Shown here piece after piece: positions 50,224 to 60,532 of a stretch of 64,000 bases of DNA. Below the pieces are notes generated by a model, which searched no databases, was not told the DNA's origin, and saw nothing but the letters and a program-made list of their open reading frames with translations. Position numbers and translations under genes: made by a program. Where the stretch lies: NCBI GenBank assembly GCA_910577175.1, contig CAJTLU010000016.1, positions 13,844 to 77,843 of the forward strand, read 5' to 3'. The DNA is from an uncultured Lachnospiraceae bacterium. GTDB taxonomy: Bacteria; Bacillota; Clostridia; Lachnospirales; Lachnospiraceae. Position 1 is the first letter of the stretch. Each line of letters begins with the position of its first letter.

Positions 50224-52338
50224 CTATTCCTCCTCTTTCAGAATTGAATGCTCTTGAAAATCTATTTTACTCTTATCTAATATATTGAACCATAAATCAC
50301 CGTACTTGAAATAAGCCTTTAGATTCGTATAATTTAGTGAATCTGCTGTCTTGGCATAGGCAGCAAAATTACCAATATAATATCCGCTATATGCCGATGG
50401 GGCGTTTATAAAATCATTTAAACTTCCTATCTGTCCATAATATGCCTTCATCAAAACTTTATTTGCTGCTTCTTTTGCTGCCACATACCTCTTTGGAAAA
50501 CGATCTGTATTATCTGCATCCAGAGTTCTATCTTTATCATTATGTGTCACTCTATTCCATTTCTGCGCTTTCTCAGACCAGTACCATGTACTATGCGCAT
50601 ACACATCTGTTATCAGGTGTATTGCAATGCCATAAAGAAATAGCTTCCTATTTTCATCGGTATCTGGAACTCCTACTTTTTGAAACACACTGCTCCATCT
50701 CAATGTCCCAATTTTTCCTTCTTTAAAATCTTCATAAATCCGGCTATAGTCATTTTGCAACATATTCCCTTGATTTAATTCTTCCACTTTACCGTTTTCC
50801 AAAGCCAGCTTTGTCATAAAAATATAATTTGCAATATAGTTAGAGTTATATAACGGAAAATATTTTGTTTCCTCATTCACTACCGTCTTTTTTCTCTGCC
50901 ACAGAAATCCATGATACGGGTTATCATCCATATCATTAAGTCCGGAGCCTTTTTTATCCGGATAATTACATGCATAGGATAAGACTTTCATTTGTTCTGC
51001 CGTAAAATTCAATTTTAACTCTATTACCCCTGTATTAACCAAATACTGATGCCCCGGTGCTTCCCACATCCCCTCTACAACCTCCACCCCCGTAAAGGTC
51101 TCCACTGTCTTTTCGTTTTCCGGGATTGTCTTTAAGACCTCGCCCCAGAATTTTTCCTTCTGCTTCTCTTTCTCTTTTTCATTCTTTTCCGCTTTATCCA
51201 TATGTTTCTCATAGAGCTTTTTAAACTTATCATTGATTTCAACCGCATACCCTAAGTCAAGTACCCCGTTCCCGTATTCATCCGGAGAGCCGTACAGGTT
51301 CGCGCTATAGTTTAACAGCATCCGTATATAGTCCGCAGGCAGTTCCGGGTTTAGTTCCATCAGAATGGAAGCCGCCCCTGCCACGTGCGGCGCTGCCATG
51401 CTTGTTCCAGACATCCCGGTGACGCCGCCGAAGATGCCGCTGGAGATGATATTCTCGCCTGGCGCCATCAGTTCGAGCGCTTCCCCTCCGGCACTTCCTT
51501 CTGCCACAAGCCCCTCTGCCGTAACGGAACCGACCGCAATTACCTCATCATATGCCGCAGGGTAGGCAACGGTTTCCCCGTTCCCTGACGCCGCCACTAA
51601 AAGGATATCTGCCTCAGCTGCCCTTTCGACTGCTTCCTCCAGCTCTTTTACATTCTTTGTAATCCCGAAGCTCATGTTGATGATGTCCACATTCTGCTCT
51701 ACCGCCCAGTCGATTGCCTCTGCAATCCGTCCTGCCGGTGCTTCCAATTTTGCATCCAGCACCCGTGCCGAATACAGCTCCACTCACGGATTGATGCCGG
51801 TAATCCCCTCATCATTGTCCAGTGCCGCGATAATCCCTGCAACCGCAGTCCCATGCCCGCTCGGATCCTCGTAAAGCACATTTCGTTCATCCTCCGGGAT
51901 GAAGTTTTTCCGTACGGTAACCGGGAGGTCAGTACTGAAATTAATACCAGAATCAATGACCGCAACCTTTATCCTCCTACCGAAATCCTCCGGATTTCCC
52001 GTTTCCCCGGACTGTATCATCTGCTGGTTCCATGGCTTGCCATTCTGATTTCCCGGATTCCCGTGGTTTACCTTGACCTTTATTTCCTTCTGCTTCTTGT
52101 CCTTGATTTTACTCCCGAATCCGCAGACAATATCCTGACTTTCCCCGGACGGGCTACCTTGCAGATTTCCTGTATCTGTGTGTATCCCCAGCTTCCCGCC
52201 AGCCGTCCCGCTACCTCCTGTCCTGGCATACCCTGTCCAGGACAGACTGTTAAAACTGATACATACTGCCAATAACAACACGGTAATTTTTTGAATGCCT
52301 CTTCTTTTTAAGCATTTCCCCTCTTTTTTCATACCCAT
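50224..52338 (-). pseudogene. Secreted S8 subtilisin-like protease with C-terminal metal-binding-like domain, split by one in-frame TGA
   Basis: About 704 codons in one frame, interrupted only by a TGA at 51784-51786. The first part has a signal sequence (ITVLLLAVCISFNSLSW), a glycine/lysine-rich prodomain, catalytic D129 (VAVIDSG) and H162 (GHGTAVAG). After the stop the frame continues VELYSARVLDAKLEAP and has the serine in GTSMAAPHVAG, some 128 residues on. Without read-through, neither piece has a full catalytic triad. Past the protease, about 330 residues include a lysine/glutamate-rich linker and GIAIHLITDVYAHSTWYW, with an H-x4-D-x3-H pattern like zinc-dependent phospholipase C folds. 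Recent nonsense mutation or sequence error is likely; read-through is possible but I see no signal for it. Confidence 0.82.
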
Positions 52339-52585
52339 ACGCTCCTTTTTATAGTATGTTCATACTCTTCTGCAAGTCTTTTCCACCGCTATCCTGCACT
52401 TCCTGTCGTCTGTCCCCCCTCTGTAACAACCTTTGTTTTCTACAGTACCTTTGCCTGTCCTCTGCATTTGCTAAAACATATCTGTTTCATAACTTCATAA
52501 AAACAAGGCAGCTGTATCCCCCGCAAGGTCTTTTCCTGCACAGGAAGGCATTTTAACTACTGACACAACAAAACTTCCATGAAAC

Positions 52586-52626
52586 AAAAAATCCCCCGGC
52601 TGCAGTCAAAGCATCTGCAACCGGGG
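52586..52626 (-). terminator. Intrinsic terminator after the ABC exporter operon
   Basis: Stem of CCCCGG/CCGGGG continuing CTGCAG/CTGCAA (52594-52605 with 52615-52626), then six Ts on the minus strand after two bases. It lies about 320 bases past the exporter gene at 52945. The rest of 52339-52944 holds no gene I can support. Confidence 0.75.
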
Positions 52627-52944
52627 TAAACTTCTAAAGTCAGAAAAACTTGTTTCTTCATAATCTTTCTTTTTTACTCCCATGCCTCGCATTTTTATGG
52701 TTCCATAAATCTGCTTTATTCTACCTTTTTATGCTAGCACAATTTCCCTTTTCTGTCAAATATTTCCTGCCCCCTAAAGTTTCTTAATCCGGTCTTCCGC
52801 ATTCTTTGGGCAGTTTCAAAAAGCTCCAGTGGCGCCCCGGCTTACAAAGCCGCAGAGAAGAGGAGTAAAAACCCTGCAGCTTCGTTACCGTACCGCCCTT
52901 TCTTCCCGCATGCCGCCTGTGTCCGGTCATGCGGGCACACGGCA

Positions 52945-54792
52945 TCAGGAGGCATGCTCCACATAATACTGCGCCTGTGTGGCAAACATTTCGGCATAAA
53001 TGCCGTCCTTTTTTCCTGCCAGCTCGTCATGGGTACCGTATTCCTTTATTGTATTATCTGCAAATACCGCAATCCGGTCACAGAACTTACAGCTGGAGAG
53101 ACGGTGGGAAATATAAATTGCCGTCTTATTTCCTACGAGGCAGTCAAAGCGTCGGTAAATGTCATACTCCGCTACCGGGTCCAACGCCGCAGTCGGCTCG
53201 TCTAAAATAACAATCGGCGCATCCCGGTACAACGCGCGGGCAATCGCGGTTTTCTGCTGCTGTCCGCCCGACAGCTCCGTCCCATGCTCGTCAAAGCTTT
53301 TATACAACATAGTATCCAGACCCTCCGGGAGCTTCTGGGCATCCTCATAAAAGCCGGCCAGCGTAAGAACCTCATTAATCTTCTCGTCATTTGCGTTCTC
53401 GCCGAACGCAATATTTTCCCGCAGTGTAAATGCAAACAGCTTGAAATCCTGAAATACCACCGCAAACAGCTTCCGGTACGCTTCCTCCGAGTATTCCCTG
53501 ATATTAACGCCATCAACTAAAATCTCACCCTCTGTCACATCATACAGGCGGCACAAAAGCTTGATAAAGGTCGTCTTCCCGGCGCCGTTTAAGCCTACCA
53601 CTGACAGATGCTCCCCGGAGCTGATTTTCAGATTAATATCCTTTAGCACATACTGCTCCGAACGTGGATACCGGAACCCGACATGACAAAACTCAATCGT
53701 ATGCGTTTCCCCGGTAACCTCTCTGCTTCCCTTCTCCAGTGCTGCCGGATACTCTAAAAACTTTAAAAACTGATTGGCATAATTACAACGCTTCGCAATA
53801 TCCATCCACGCAAATGTCAGACCGCGCATTCCCTGATAAAGCTCCGACGCGGATGCCACACACATGGAAAAATCACCTACGGTAATTCTCTTTGTAATGG
53901 CAAGCAGACCGATGTAAAAATAACTGATTCCGTCCCGCAATGCATTCACAATATCCATTCCCCAGGAATATCTGGTCTGCCCTTTCCCTAATCTCCTCCA
54001 AGTTCCGGTTATCTCCTCATTTATCGCCTCAGCCTTCTGCCGCATCATCTCAGCACTATCATACAGCCTGATTTCCTTGCCGTAGGAAAAGTCTGACAGC
54101 TGGAAAAAATAGTAGCCGAATATCCGGTTGCTTTTTGCCAGTTCCGCATATACCTCCGTCTCCAGCCTGTTATTTTTGGCATTCAACAATGTCATTAAGA
54201 ATAATGCGAGAAGCTGCACCGGGAAAAGCAACGGACAGGTAAACAGGATAATTACACCTACGCCGGCAATTACGGTCACATTCAGCAGCATATCATATAC
54301 GCTGTTTAAAATCCCTACCACACCGCCGCTGTACCAGCTGATTCCCTCCTTCGCACGGCTTAACTGATCTAACGCCTCCGGGTCCTCCGTGTGCTCAAAG
54401 TCCATCTGCATGGCATGCCCGGCAAGCATTGTTTCAAAATACTCGTTGAACCACTCCTCCCAGACGCTTCTGACGGAACCTGCTATATTTGTTAAGATAT
54501 TACTGAACAGATTCAGACCGCCAATCAGCGCCACATACAGTACCGCATTCCGTAAATGCGCCGACACCGCTCCGCCCCCCAGAACCAGCATCAGCTCATC
54601 CAGCAAAAACTTCGGCAGCACCACAATCTGCACTTTCTGGATACACTGTCCGGCAAAGAAAGCTGCATAAAGCAGAAACAGGGACGGACGCTCCTTCCAT
54701 GCAGTCTTTAGCATAAAGCCCAGAACCCTCCGGACAGCGCGGCGGTTTTCCTTTGCCTTTTCACGCTTTTCTTTTCTCTCAGCCTTCTCCAT
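52945..54792 (-). CDS. ABC exporter, fused membrane and ATPase domains (second subunit)
   Basis: A 615 aa half-transporter: a charged start, six membrane helices (about 35-330), then an ATPase with Walker A GLNGAGKTT, signature LSGGQQQKTAIARAL, Walker B IVILDEPTAALDP and the H-loop ISHRLSSCKF. The ATG at 54792 has GGAGGTGG upstream and overlaps the first subunit by 14 bases. The two probably form a heterodimer like BmrC/BmrD. Both keep the Walker-B glutamate (LDEP), so there is no sign of one dead ATP site from that residue. Substrate unknown. Confidence 0.9.
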   Translation of the reverse strand: MEKAERKEKREKAKENRRAVRRVLGFMLKTAWKERPSLFLLYAAFFAGQCIQKVQIVVLPKFLLDELMLVLGGGAVSAHLRNAVLYVALIGGLNLFSNILTNIAGSVRSVWEEWFNEYFETMLAGHAMQMDFEHTEDPEALDQLSRAKEGISWYSGGVVGILNSVYDMLLNVTVIAGVGVIILFTCPLLFPVQLLALFLMTLLNAKNNRLETEVYAELAKSNRIFGYYFFQLSDFSYGKEIRLYDSAEMMRQKAEAINEEITGTWRRLGKGQTRYSWGMDIVNALRDGISYFYIGLLAITKRITVGDFSMCVASASELYQGMRGLTFAWMDIAKRCNYANQFLKFLEYPAALEKGSREVTGETHTIEFCHVGFRYPRSEQYVLKDINLKISSGEHLSVVGLNGAGKTTFIKLLCRLYDVTEGEILVDGVNIREYSEEAYRKLFAVVFQDFKLFAFTLRENIAFGENANDEKINEVLTLAGFYEDAQKLPEGLDTMLYKSFDEHGTELSGGQQQKTAIARALYRDAPIVILDEPTAALDPVAEYDIYRRFDCLVGNKTAIYISHRLSSCKFCDRIAVFADNTIKEYGTHDELAGKKDGIYAEMFATQAQYYVEHAS

Positions 54793-56650
54793 ATGCTGCC
54801 ACCTCCTTTTCTGCGCTCTCCACATAATACTGCGCCTGGATCCGGAACATTTCCGCATAAGCACCGTCCTTTTCCAGAAGCTCCGCGTGAGTGCCACACT
54901 CTGCCATTTCCCCGTCCACAAACATCGCAACCCTGCTGCAGAACTGCGTCGAGCTTAAGCGATGGCTGATATAGACTGCCGTCTTTCCGCCAATCAGCTT
55001 ATCAAAATCCTGATACAGCTTTGCTTCTGCAAGCGCATCCAACGCCGCAGTCGGTTCGTCCAGAATCACGACCGGCGCCTCCTTATAAAGCGCTCTCGCT
55101 AACGCTAACTTCTGCTTTTCGCCGCCGGATAAATCGACGCCGTTATCATCAATCACCTTTAACATCTCTGTTTTCAGCCCATACGGGAGCGCCGCCAGCT
55201 TTTCAGAAAATCCCGCTGCTATCAAACACCTTTCCGCCTTTGCAGAATCGGTTTCCCCCGGCTCCTTCATGGAAACATTCTCCTCGAGCGGGAACGCAAA
55301 CAGCTCCACCTGCTGGAATACCGGCGCAAATGCCTCATAATAGCTCCGCTTGTCGTATTCTTTAATATCTACCCCGTTTAACAGGATGCGCCCTCCCGTC
55401 GGCTCGTACAGCCGGAGCAGAAGCTTAATCATCGTAGACTTCCCTGCGCCGTTCAGTCCCACGACTGCCAGCCGTTCTCCTGCCTTTATTGTCAGGCTGA
55501 GATTCTTTAAGGCACAACGCTCCGCCTTCGGATAGGAAAAAGATACGTTCTCAAAGGTAAACTCATAGGACGGAAGCTTCGGCAGCTTTTTCCCCTCTGT
55601 TTTCTCGTCTCCACCGTCAAAGTCAAGAAAGCTCCGGTAATCATCTAACTCCCTGCTCCTTGCAAGCAGCGTACTAATCCCGTTCAAAAGACTGGAAATG
55701 TATCCATAGAAGGTAGCTGACGAAGCAAGGTAAAGGCTGAAATTACCGATACCCAGTCTGCCCTCTGCTACCAGATAAATCAGCCATGCATAAACCATCG
55801 CCTGGGACACCACCCACAGCAAAACCGAAAACAAACTGCACCAGAACCATATTTTTGAATTTTTCTTCTGCGCGTCGTAACGGATTTTATTTAACTCACG
55901 GTAGCGTCCTAACAGCCACTCCCGCAGACCGAACATCCGGATATCCTTTGCTTCCTTGAAATTAGTCGTCGTATTCTGGAAATAATACCGTTTCCTCCAC
56001 CATGGGGCAAGCGGGTCCCATACTTCCCTCTTTGCCACAACATTCGTATGATTGGCAACCAGGAAATTGACAAATGCCAAAACTAACATCACAACTACCG
56101 CAAATGGACTCAAAGTGCCGAGAATAAACATTCCTACCAGCACAACGGCAAGGGACCTCAAAAATTCCGTCAATTCCCGCATCATCCCCTCGACTCCGCT
56201 ATTATTGCTGTTGCAGGCACCATGCGCCTTCTGGAAGCAGTCCATGACATCCGGGTCCTCCAGATGTTCAAAGTCAATCTGCATCGCCTTTGCATTCATC
56301 CGGATAAGCATCGCTGTCCGGGTCCTGATATAGCGCCAGAAAATATGATTCCAGAAATACGTCTGCAGCATCGTCGCAGAGGTCTGTACCGCCGCAAACA
56401 AAAGTATCAGCCGCAGCAGTCCGTCCGGGTCTCCCTCTCCTGTAACCATGTCCAAAATAAACTTTGACAAAAAGGTCCAGAGATACCGCAAAACAGGCGC
56501 GCACAGCACCCCGAGCGGAACCAGGAACAAAAAGCCCTTATCATATGCAATCATATTCCGCAGCGTAAATGCTATATTACGAAACAGCCCGTATTCACGG
56601 TGCAATGGATTTTCATTTTGCTGTTTCTTTTCTTTTTTCTTCATAGACAA
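54779..56650 (-). CDS. ABC exporter, fused membrane and ATPase domains (first subunit)
   Basis: A 623 aa half-transporter with membrane helices in about residues 30-335, and an ATPase with Walker A GLNGAGKST, signature LSGGEKQKLALARAL, Walker B VVILDEPTAALDA and ISHRLSSTQF. The extra start (KKKEKKQQNENPLHREYG) is charged and cytoplasmic. GGAGGAG precedes the ATG. It precedes the second subunit and is followed upstream by a YccF-type gene and an XRE regulator; a peptide or drug substrate is plausible. Confidence 0.9.
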   Translation of the reverse strand: MSMKKKEKKQQNENPLHREYGLFRNIAFTLRNMIAYDKGFLFLVPLGVLCAPVLRYLWTFLSKFILDMVTGEGDPDGLLRLILLFAAVQTSATMLQTYFWNHIFWRYIRTRTAMLIRMNAKAMQIDFEHLEDPDVMDCFQKAHGACNSNNSGVEGMMRELTEFLRSLAVVLVGMFILGTLSPFAVVVMLVLAFVNFLVANHTNVVAKREVWDPLAPWWRKRYYFQNTTTNFKEAKDIRMFGLREWLLGRYRELNKIRYDAQKKNSKIWFWCSLFSVLLWVVSQAMVYAWLIYLVAEGRLGIGNFSLYLASSATFYGYISSLLNGISTLLARSRELDDYRSFLDFDGGDEKTEGKKLPKLPSYEFTFENVSFSYPKAERCALKNLSLTIKAGERLAVVGLNGAGKSTMIKLLLRLYEPTGGRILLNGVDIKEYDKRSYYEAFAPVFQQVELFAFPLEENVSMKEPGETDSAKAERCLIAAGFSEKLAALPYGLKTEMLKVIDDNGVDLSGGEKQKLALARALYKEAPVVILDEPTAALDALAEAKLYQDFDKLIGGKTAVYISHRLSSTQFCSRVAMFVDGEMAECGTHAELLEKDGAYAEMFRIQAQYYVESAEKEVAAYGEG

Positions 56651-56754
56651 GTCTCCTCCTTACTATAAAAGGCCGCACCTTACCAGGGTTCCCGTTCTCC
56701 TGCCAGGATCCCTGCTTTCCTTCCGGTCCTTTATGTATCATAACACTGCCATTT

Positions 56755-57156
56755 TTACCAGTTCTTCCACTCTTCCCACTCTTTGATGACTTCCGTCTTT
56801 TCCTCAAACTCCAGCCCGAACGGTCCCATCGACATCACAGCCAGCTTAAAATACTGCTTCCCGAACGGAATTCCGAGAATCGTAACCGAAAACAGGGCGC
56901 CCAGAACCACATAAATCACAATAACCGGGACACCGAGCGTAAGCAGCCACACTACATTGGCAACCGGGTGCTTTCCAAAGTTTGATTCCATTTCCTGCCC
57001 GAACGGCCATGCCGCAAACCGTACCAGCTTAAAGCACTGCTTCCCGAGCGGAATCCCTACTACGGTAGCGCATAGCAGAAGCCCAAGCAGGCCCCAGAAT
57101 GCCGCAGAAAACGCTCCCCCGCAAATCAGCCATAGTACATTACCTATCTCCTTCAT
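56755..57156 (-). CDS. YccF-type membrane protein
   Basis: A 133 aa protein made of two YccF (PF03733) domains in a row, each with a membrane helix and the pattern GIPLGKQCFKL...PFG or GIPFGKQYFKL...PFG, joined by HPVANVVWLLTLGVPVIVIYVVLG. Proteins of this kind are small inner-membrane proteins of unknown role. Located between the XRE regulator and the ABC exporter pair; 104 bases before the exporter start. Confidence 0.85.
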   Translation of the reverse strand: MKEIGNVLWLICGGAFSAAFWGLLGLLLCATVVGIPLGKQCFKLVRFAAWPFGQEMESNFGKHPVANVVWLLTLGVPVIVIYVVLGALFSVTILGIPFGKQYFKLAVMSMGPFGLEFEEKTEVIKEWEEWKNW

Positions 57157-57205
57157 TTTCTTCGCTCCTTTTTATCTTTTCTCTTTTTACTGCTCTTACA
57201 ATTTC

Positions 57206-58117
57206 TTACCTGTCTGTATCCCCGGGAGCGCTCTGCAGGAACTCCGGCTGCTCCCGTTTAAACAGCGAATTTTCGCGATTGCATATCTGAATACTATAGC
57301 TATTTGGCTGATGCAGAACCGTATCGGCTCCGGCAAGCAGCATCAGCACCGCAACCGCCTTTGCCTGGTTTATCGTATAAATGTATTCATTTTTATTATA
57401 CTCGACCAGCTCTCCCTTCTGCAAAAATCCCCTATAAAAAGAAATTTCACTCAGATAATCCAGGGCCTCCTCTACCTTCTTTTCTTCCAGTTCCAGACAC
57501 CTTGCTACTGCGGCAGCCCTCACACTTTCTCCGCCCTTAAGAGAAAGAAGATAAAACAATACCCTCAGATTTGCCTTCCCTGACAAAAAACCGAACAGCC
57601 CTGCAAGTTCGTCTGTTCCTTTAAAGCAGGAAGCAAATCCATCCTCAGGTTCCTTCATTACCATCGTAAACTCCAGCTGCTTATCCAGCCGGATATAACT
57701 AAAGCCCGCAGAATCGAGCAGCATGGAAGCTATTATCTGGTCATTCTCATCCGGATGCCGCTCGCGATAGCTCCGGTTCCCGTACCAGCTTCCCAGCTGC
57801 ATTGCCCACAGATAGCGGAACATCTGCTCAAAATACTCCGGATGCTCCCATTTCTCCGACACATATACTTCTTTCATCCTGTCCATGAGCGCCTGCTCCA
57901 TGGAAACCGTTTCCGTCTCCCTTCCATAAAGATAATCTATTGATACCCCGAAATAATCCGCCAGCCGCGGCAGCAAATCCCCGTCCGGATACCCTCCGTT
58001 TTCCCACTTAGAAACCGCCTGCGGACTTACGCCGAGATAAGAGGCAAGCTGCTCCTGCGTAACGCCCTGTCCCTTACGGAGCTTCTGCAGCGTTTCTGAA
58101 AACACCATATCTGCCAT
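57206..58117 (-). CDS. XRE-family regulator with a large C-terminal domain
   Basis: A 303 aa protein. The N-terminal HTH_3 domain is ETLQKLRKGQGVTQEQLAS and YLGVSPQAVSKWENGGYP. The remaining 225 residues are a helical domain with a winged-helix-like part (VRAAAVARCLELEEKKVEEAL and YLSEISFYRGFLQKGELVEY), of unknown role. The start ATG at 58117 is preceded by AAGGAGAG. Upstream of the YccF/ABC exporter genes on the same strand, so likely their regulator; a phage- or stress-type switch is another possibility. Confidence 0.85.
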   Translation of the reverse strand: MADMVFSETLQKLRKGQGVTQEQLASYLGVSPQAVSKWENGGYPDGDLLPRLADYFGVSIDYLYGRETETVSMEQALMDRMKEVYVSEKWEHPEYFEQMFRYLWAMQLGSWYGNRSYRERHPDENDQIIASMLLDSAGFSYIRLDKQLEFTMVMKEPEDGFASCFKGTDELAGLFGFLSGKANLRVLFYLLSLKGGESVRAAAVARCLELEEKKVEEALDYLSEISFYRGFLQKGELVEYNKNEYIYTINQAKAVAVLMLLAGADTVLHQPNSYSIQICNRENSLFKREQPEFLQSAPGDTDR

Positions 58118-58333
58118 CACCAGACTCTCCTTTCTTTGTTCTGGAGTCAGTATACCATATCTTACGGTTGTGCGCCAGTTCTAAAATCAATCTACGTTTC
58201 AATTTTGATTTATTTTTCTTTGATTTTCTACTTTTGGTTGTTTTCTCGTCTCTATTAAAAAGAATTTTCATTCATCCGTATTCTCTCTTTCCGACATTTT
58301 CGGCACACTTCTATCCTACCACATGCTACCCCG

Positions 58334-58376
58334 AAAAAAAAATCGTGCACGGGTTGTTTTCCACAATGCACGATTT
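58334..58376 (-). terminator. Intrinsic terminator after the flagellin gene
   Basis: Perfect 10-base stem AAATCGTGCA/TGCACGATTT (58340-58349 with 58367-58376) with an inner TTGT/ACAA pairing, then nine Ts on the minus strand. It lies about 115 bases past the flagellin stop. Confidence 0.85.
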
Positions 58377-58492
58377 ACGGTTTATTCGTTTATTCTATGC
58401 AGGACAGGAATCCTAAAGCGAATACCACCCTGACGCCATTTACTCCCTTATGAAGCGAACTAAAACGGAATATAAAAAGAGTCTGACCCCTG

Positions 58493-60532
58493 TTACTGCA
58501 GCAAATTTACTATATTCTGTGTTGATTGGTTCGCCTGCGCTAACATCGACTGTGCTGTCTGTGACAGAATCTGCGCCCTGGAGTATTCAACAATAGAGGC
58601 TGCCATGTCCGTGTCGCGAATCTGACTTTCTGCAGCCTGCAGATTTTCCGCAGTATTATCGTCAATCATTCCAGCATGCTCCAGACGGTTCTGATAAGCG
58701 CCGAACAGACTGCGCTGCTCGGAAATCTTCCTGATTGCCCCGTCGATTTTTTCAAGCGAAAGAGTTTTCTGTGCGCTTTCAAATGTATCGACCGAAATAT
58801 CCTCTATATCTAACAGGGACAGGCTCAACATATCGTATTCAATCGGAATCATCTGCCCTTCGTTTGCCCCTGCCTGGATATCGAGCTGCTTTACATACTC
58901 ATAGCGCGGCTCATAAGTCGGAATCTCCACCTTATTCGTACTGCTCCATCTGTTATCGTACACAGTCAGCGTTGAACGGGAATTGGAAGAATAAATATCC
59001 AGCCCGTGAATTGCCTCCCCTAACGCTTTGTTTACCTCGGCGGCAGTGGCACCGGGCCGGACCGTCAGACTAAATGACATACTACCGACACTGGTCGTTT
59101 CTCTTCCGTCCTTGCATGTAAACTTCTGGTCGGCAACCAGACTGAACGCGTACCTTATCGTAATGGTATGATCCTTATTTGCCTCTAACAGCGTCTCATT
59201 TTTTATCTTATTTGCGTGACTGGCAGCATAGGCAGCATCGACAGAGTCCGGTGAACAGGAAGGGCTGGCAGAATAGTAATGTGTATAGGTATAAGTGTGT
59301 CCGTCGTAGGTATGCGTATACCACCAGATATCCTCATCGTCAGCATCCCTCGTAGAGCAATAATACTCCGTATAGTTCGGCTTAGTTCTCACTGTCGTGA
59401 AGGTATCATTTCCGGCGGCATCCGTACCGGTCTTTAAAAGAAATTCAAACTCATACGCCTCGGAAGGCTTCCCCTCTGTAAACGGATTATTCGATACATT
59501 CTCATAGGTACCGCCGTTTTTTATCCCTTCAATGTAGTCTGTGTCCTTGTCCTCAAAGTTACGGTCAGAAACTAATAAGGCATCATAATTTATATCAGCA
59601 CTGTAGCTGACCGTAAATAATGTAGTGCCGTCGCTCTTTTTCCCGGTAAGCGAGGCTCCCCCGGCATCAAATGCCTCCGCCGACTCTGGTGTACTGATAC
59701 TCGTAGAAACTGTTTTGCCATTCAGGGAAGCAATAACATCATCTAAGCCTGCCGTTTCTGCCACATTATAGGTATAAGAAAAATCAAGTCCTTCAAAGAC
59801 CTTTGGGTCCGCCTCAACAATATTTCCTGTTGCCTTATCCGTATAAGTCACTTTGTTAAGATAATCCTTCAGGTTGAAGGAATGCGAACCGACATATGGC
59901 TCGCCATATTCAATCAGCTCGGAGGTATAAGTATTTCCGTCATATGCCTGCCAGGACACACGGATACCATCCGTATCCGCATCCAGATAGAAGCCGCCCT
60001 TCGGCATAATAAAGCGGTTTGTATTTGTAATCGTGGAATAGACACGAGGATTTGATACTGTAACAGCAGAAACCTTTGTAGTTCCGACAATCGTCTCTAC
60101 GACACGCGGTTCGCCGCTCCAGATTTTCTGCGTATTAAACTCGGTCTCCCGGAAAATCCGTTCCGCATCCTCCTTTAGCTCCTCCACCTCCATATCTAAC
60201 ATAAAGCGGTCATCCGGCGTATTGGTTCCGTTAGACGCCTGCACGGCAATCTGGCGGATACGCTGGAAAATGGAATGCACCTCCTGCAGGGCGCCGTCCG
60301 CAACCTGCACATAGGAAATACCGTCCTGGATATTACGGGACGCCTGATTTAAACCGCGTATCTGTGCACGCATCTTTTCGGAAATGGCAAGACCGGAAGC
60401 ATCATCCGCCGCACGATTAATGCGGTAGCCGGATGCCAGGCGCTCCGCCACCTTTGCACGATTCCGCTCAATAATCTGATTCTGCCTGTTTGCATTCATC
60501 GCAGGCAGATTATGTGCAGCAATTAGTGCCAT
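58493..60532 (-). CDS. Flagellin with very large central domain
   Basis: A 679 aa flagellin. The conserved N-terminal D0/D1 part (about 1-140) has ANRQNQIIERNRAKVAERLASG and ADDASGLAISEKMRAQIRGL; the C-terminal part (about 585-679) has ISEQRSLFGAYQNRLEHA and ends SMLAQANQSTQNIVNLLQ. Between them about 445 residues form a surface-exposed variable region rich in tyrosine and threonine, far larger than in a typical 270-500 aa flagellin. The usual TLR5 motif QRxRELAVQ reads QRIRQIAVQ here. GGAGATAGGGAG precedes the ATG. No other motility gene is in the window. Exported by the flagellar machinery and polymerised into the filament. Confidence 0.95.
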   Translation of the reverse strand: MALIAAHNLPAMNANRQNQIIERNRAKVAERLASGYRINRAADDASGLAISEKMRAQIRGLNQASRNIQDGISYVQVADGALQEVHSIFQRIRQIAVQASNGTNTPDDRFMLDMEVEELKEDAERIFRETEFNTQKIWSGEPRVVETIVGTTKVSAVTVSNPRVYSTITNTNRFIMPKGGFYLDADTDGIRVSWQAYDGNTYTSELIEYGEPYVGSHSFNLKDYLNKVTYTDKATGNIVEADPKVFEGLDFSYTYNVAETAGLDDVIASLNGKTVSTSISTPESAEAFDAGGASLTGKKSDGTTLFTVSYSADINYDALLVSDRNFEDKDTDYIEGIKNGGTYENVSNNPFTEGKPSEAYEFEFLLKTGTDAAGNDTFTTVRTKPNYTEYYCSTRDADDEDIWWYTHTYDGHTYTYTHYYSASPSCSPDSVDAAYAASHANKIKNETLLEANKDHTITIRYAFSLVADQKFTCKDGRETTSVGSMSFSLTVRPGATAAEVNKALGEAIHGLDIYSSNSRSTLTVYDNRWSSTNKVEIPTYEPRYEYVKQLDIQAGANEGQMIPIEYDMLSLSLLDIEDISVDTFESAQKTLSLEKIDGAIRKISEQRSLFGAYQNRLEHAGMIDDNTAENLQAAESQIRDTDMAASIVEYSRAQILSQTAQSMLAQANQSTQNIVNLLQ

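Noticed and set aside
51784..51786. In-frame TGA codons in the subtilase, the LRR pseudogene and above the last acetyltransferase, as possible recoding of TGA.
   Set aside because: TGA works as a normal stop in several intact genes here (for example the ATGA overlaps at 2436, 11338, 24284 and 29168). I saw no SECIS-like hairpin after the subtilase TGA, and one pseudogene also has a TAG.
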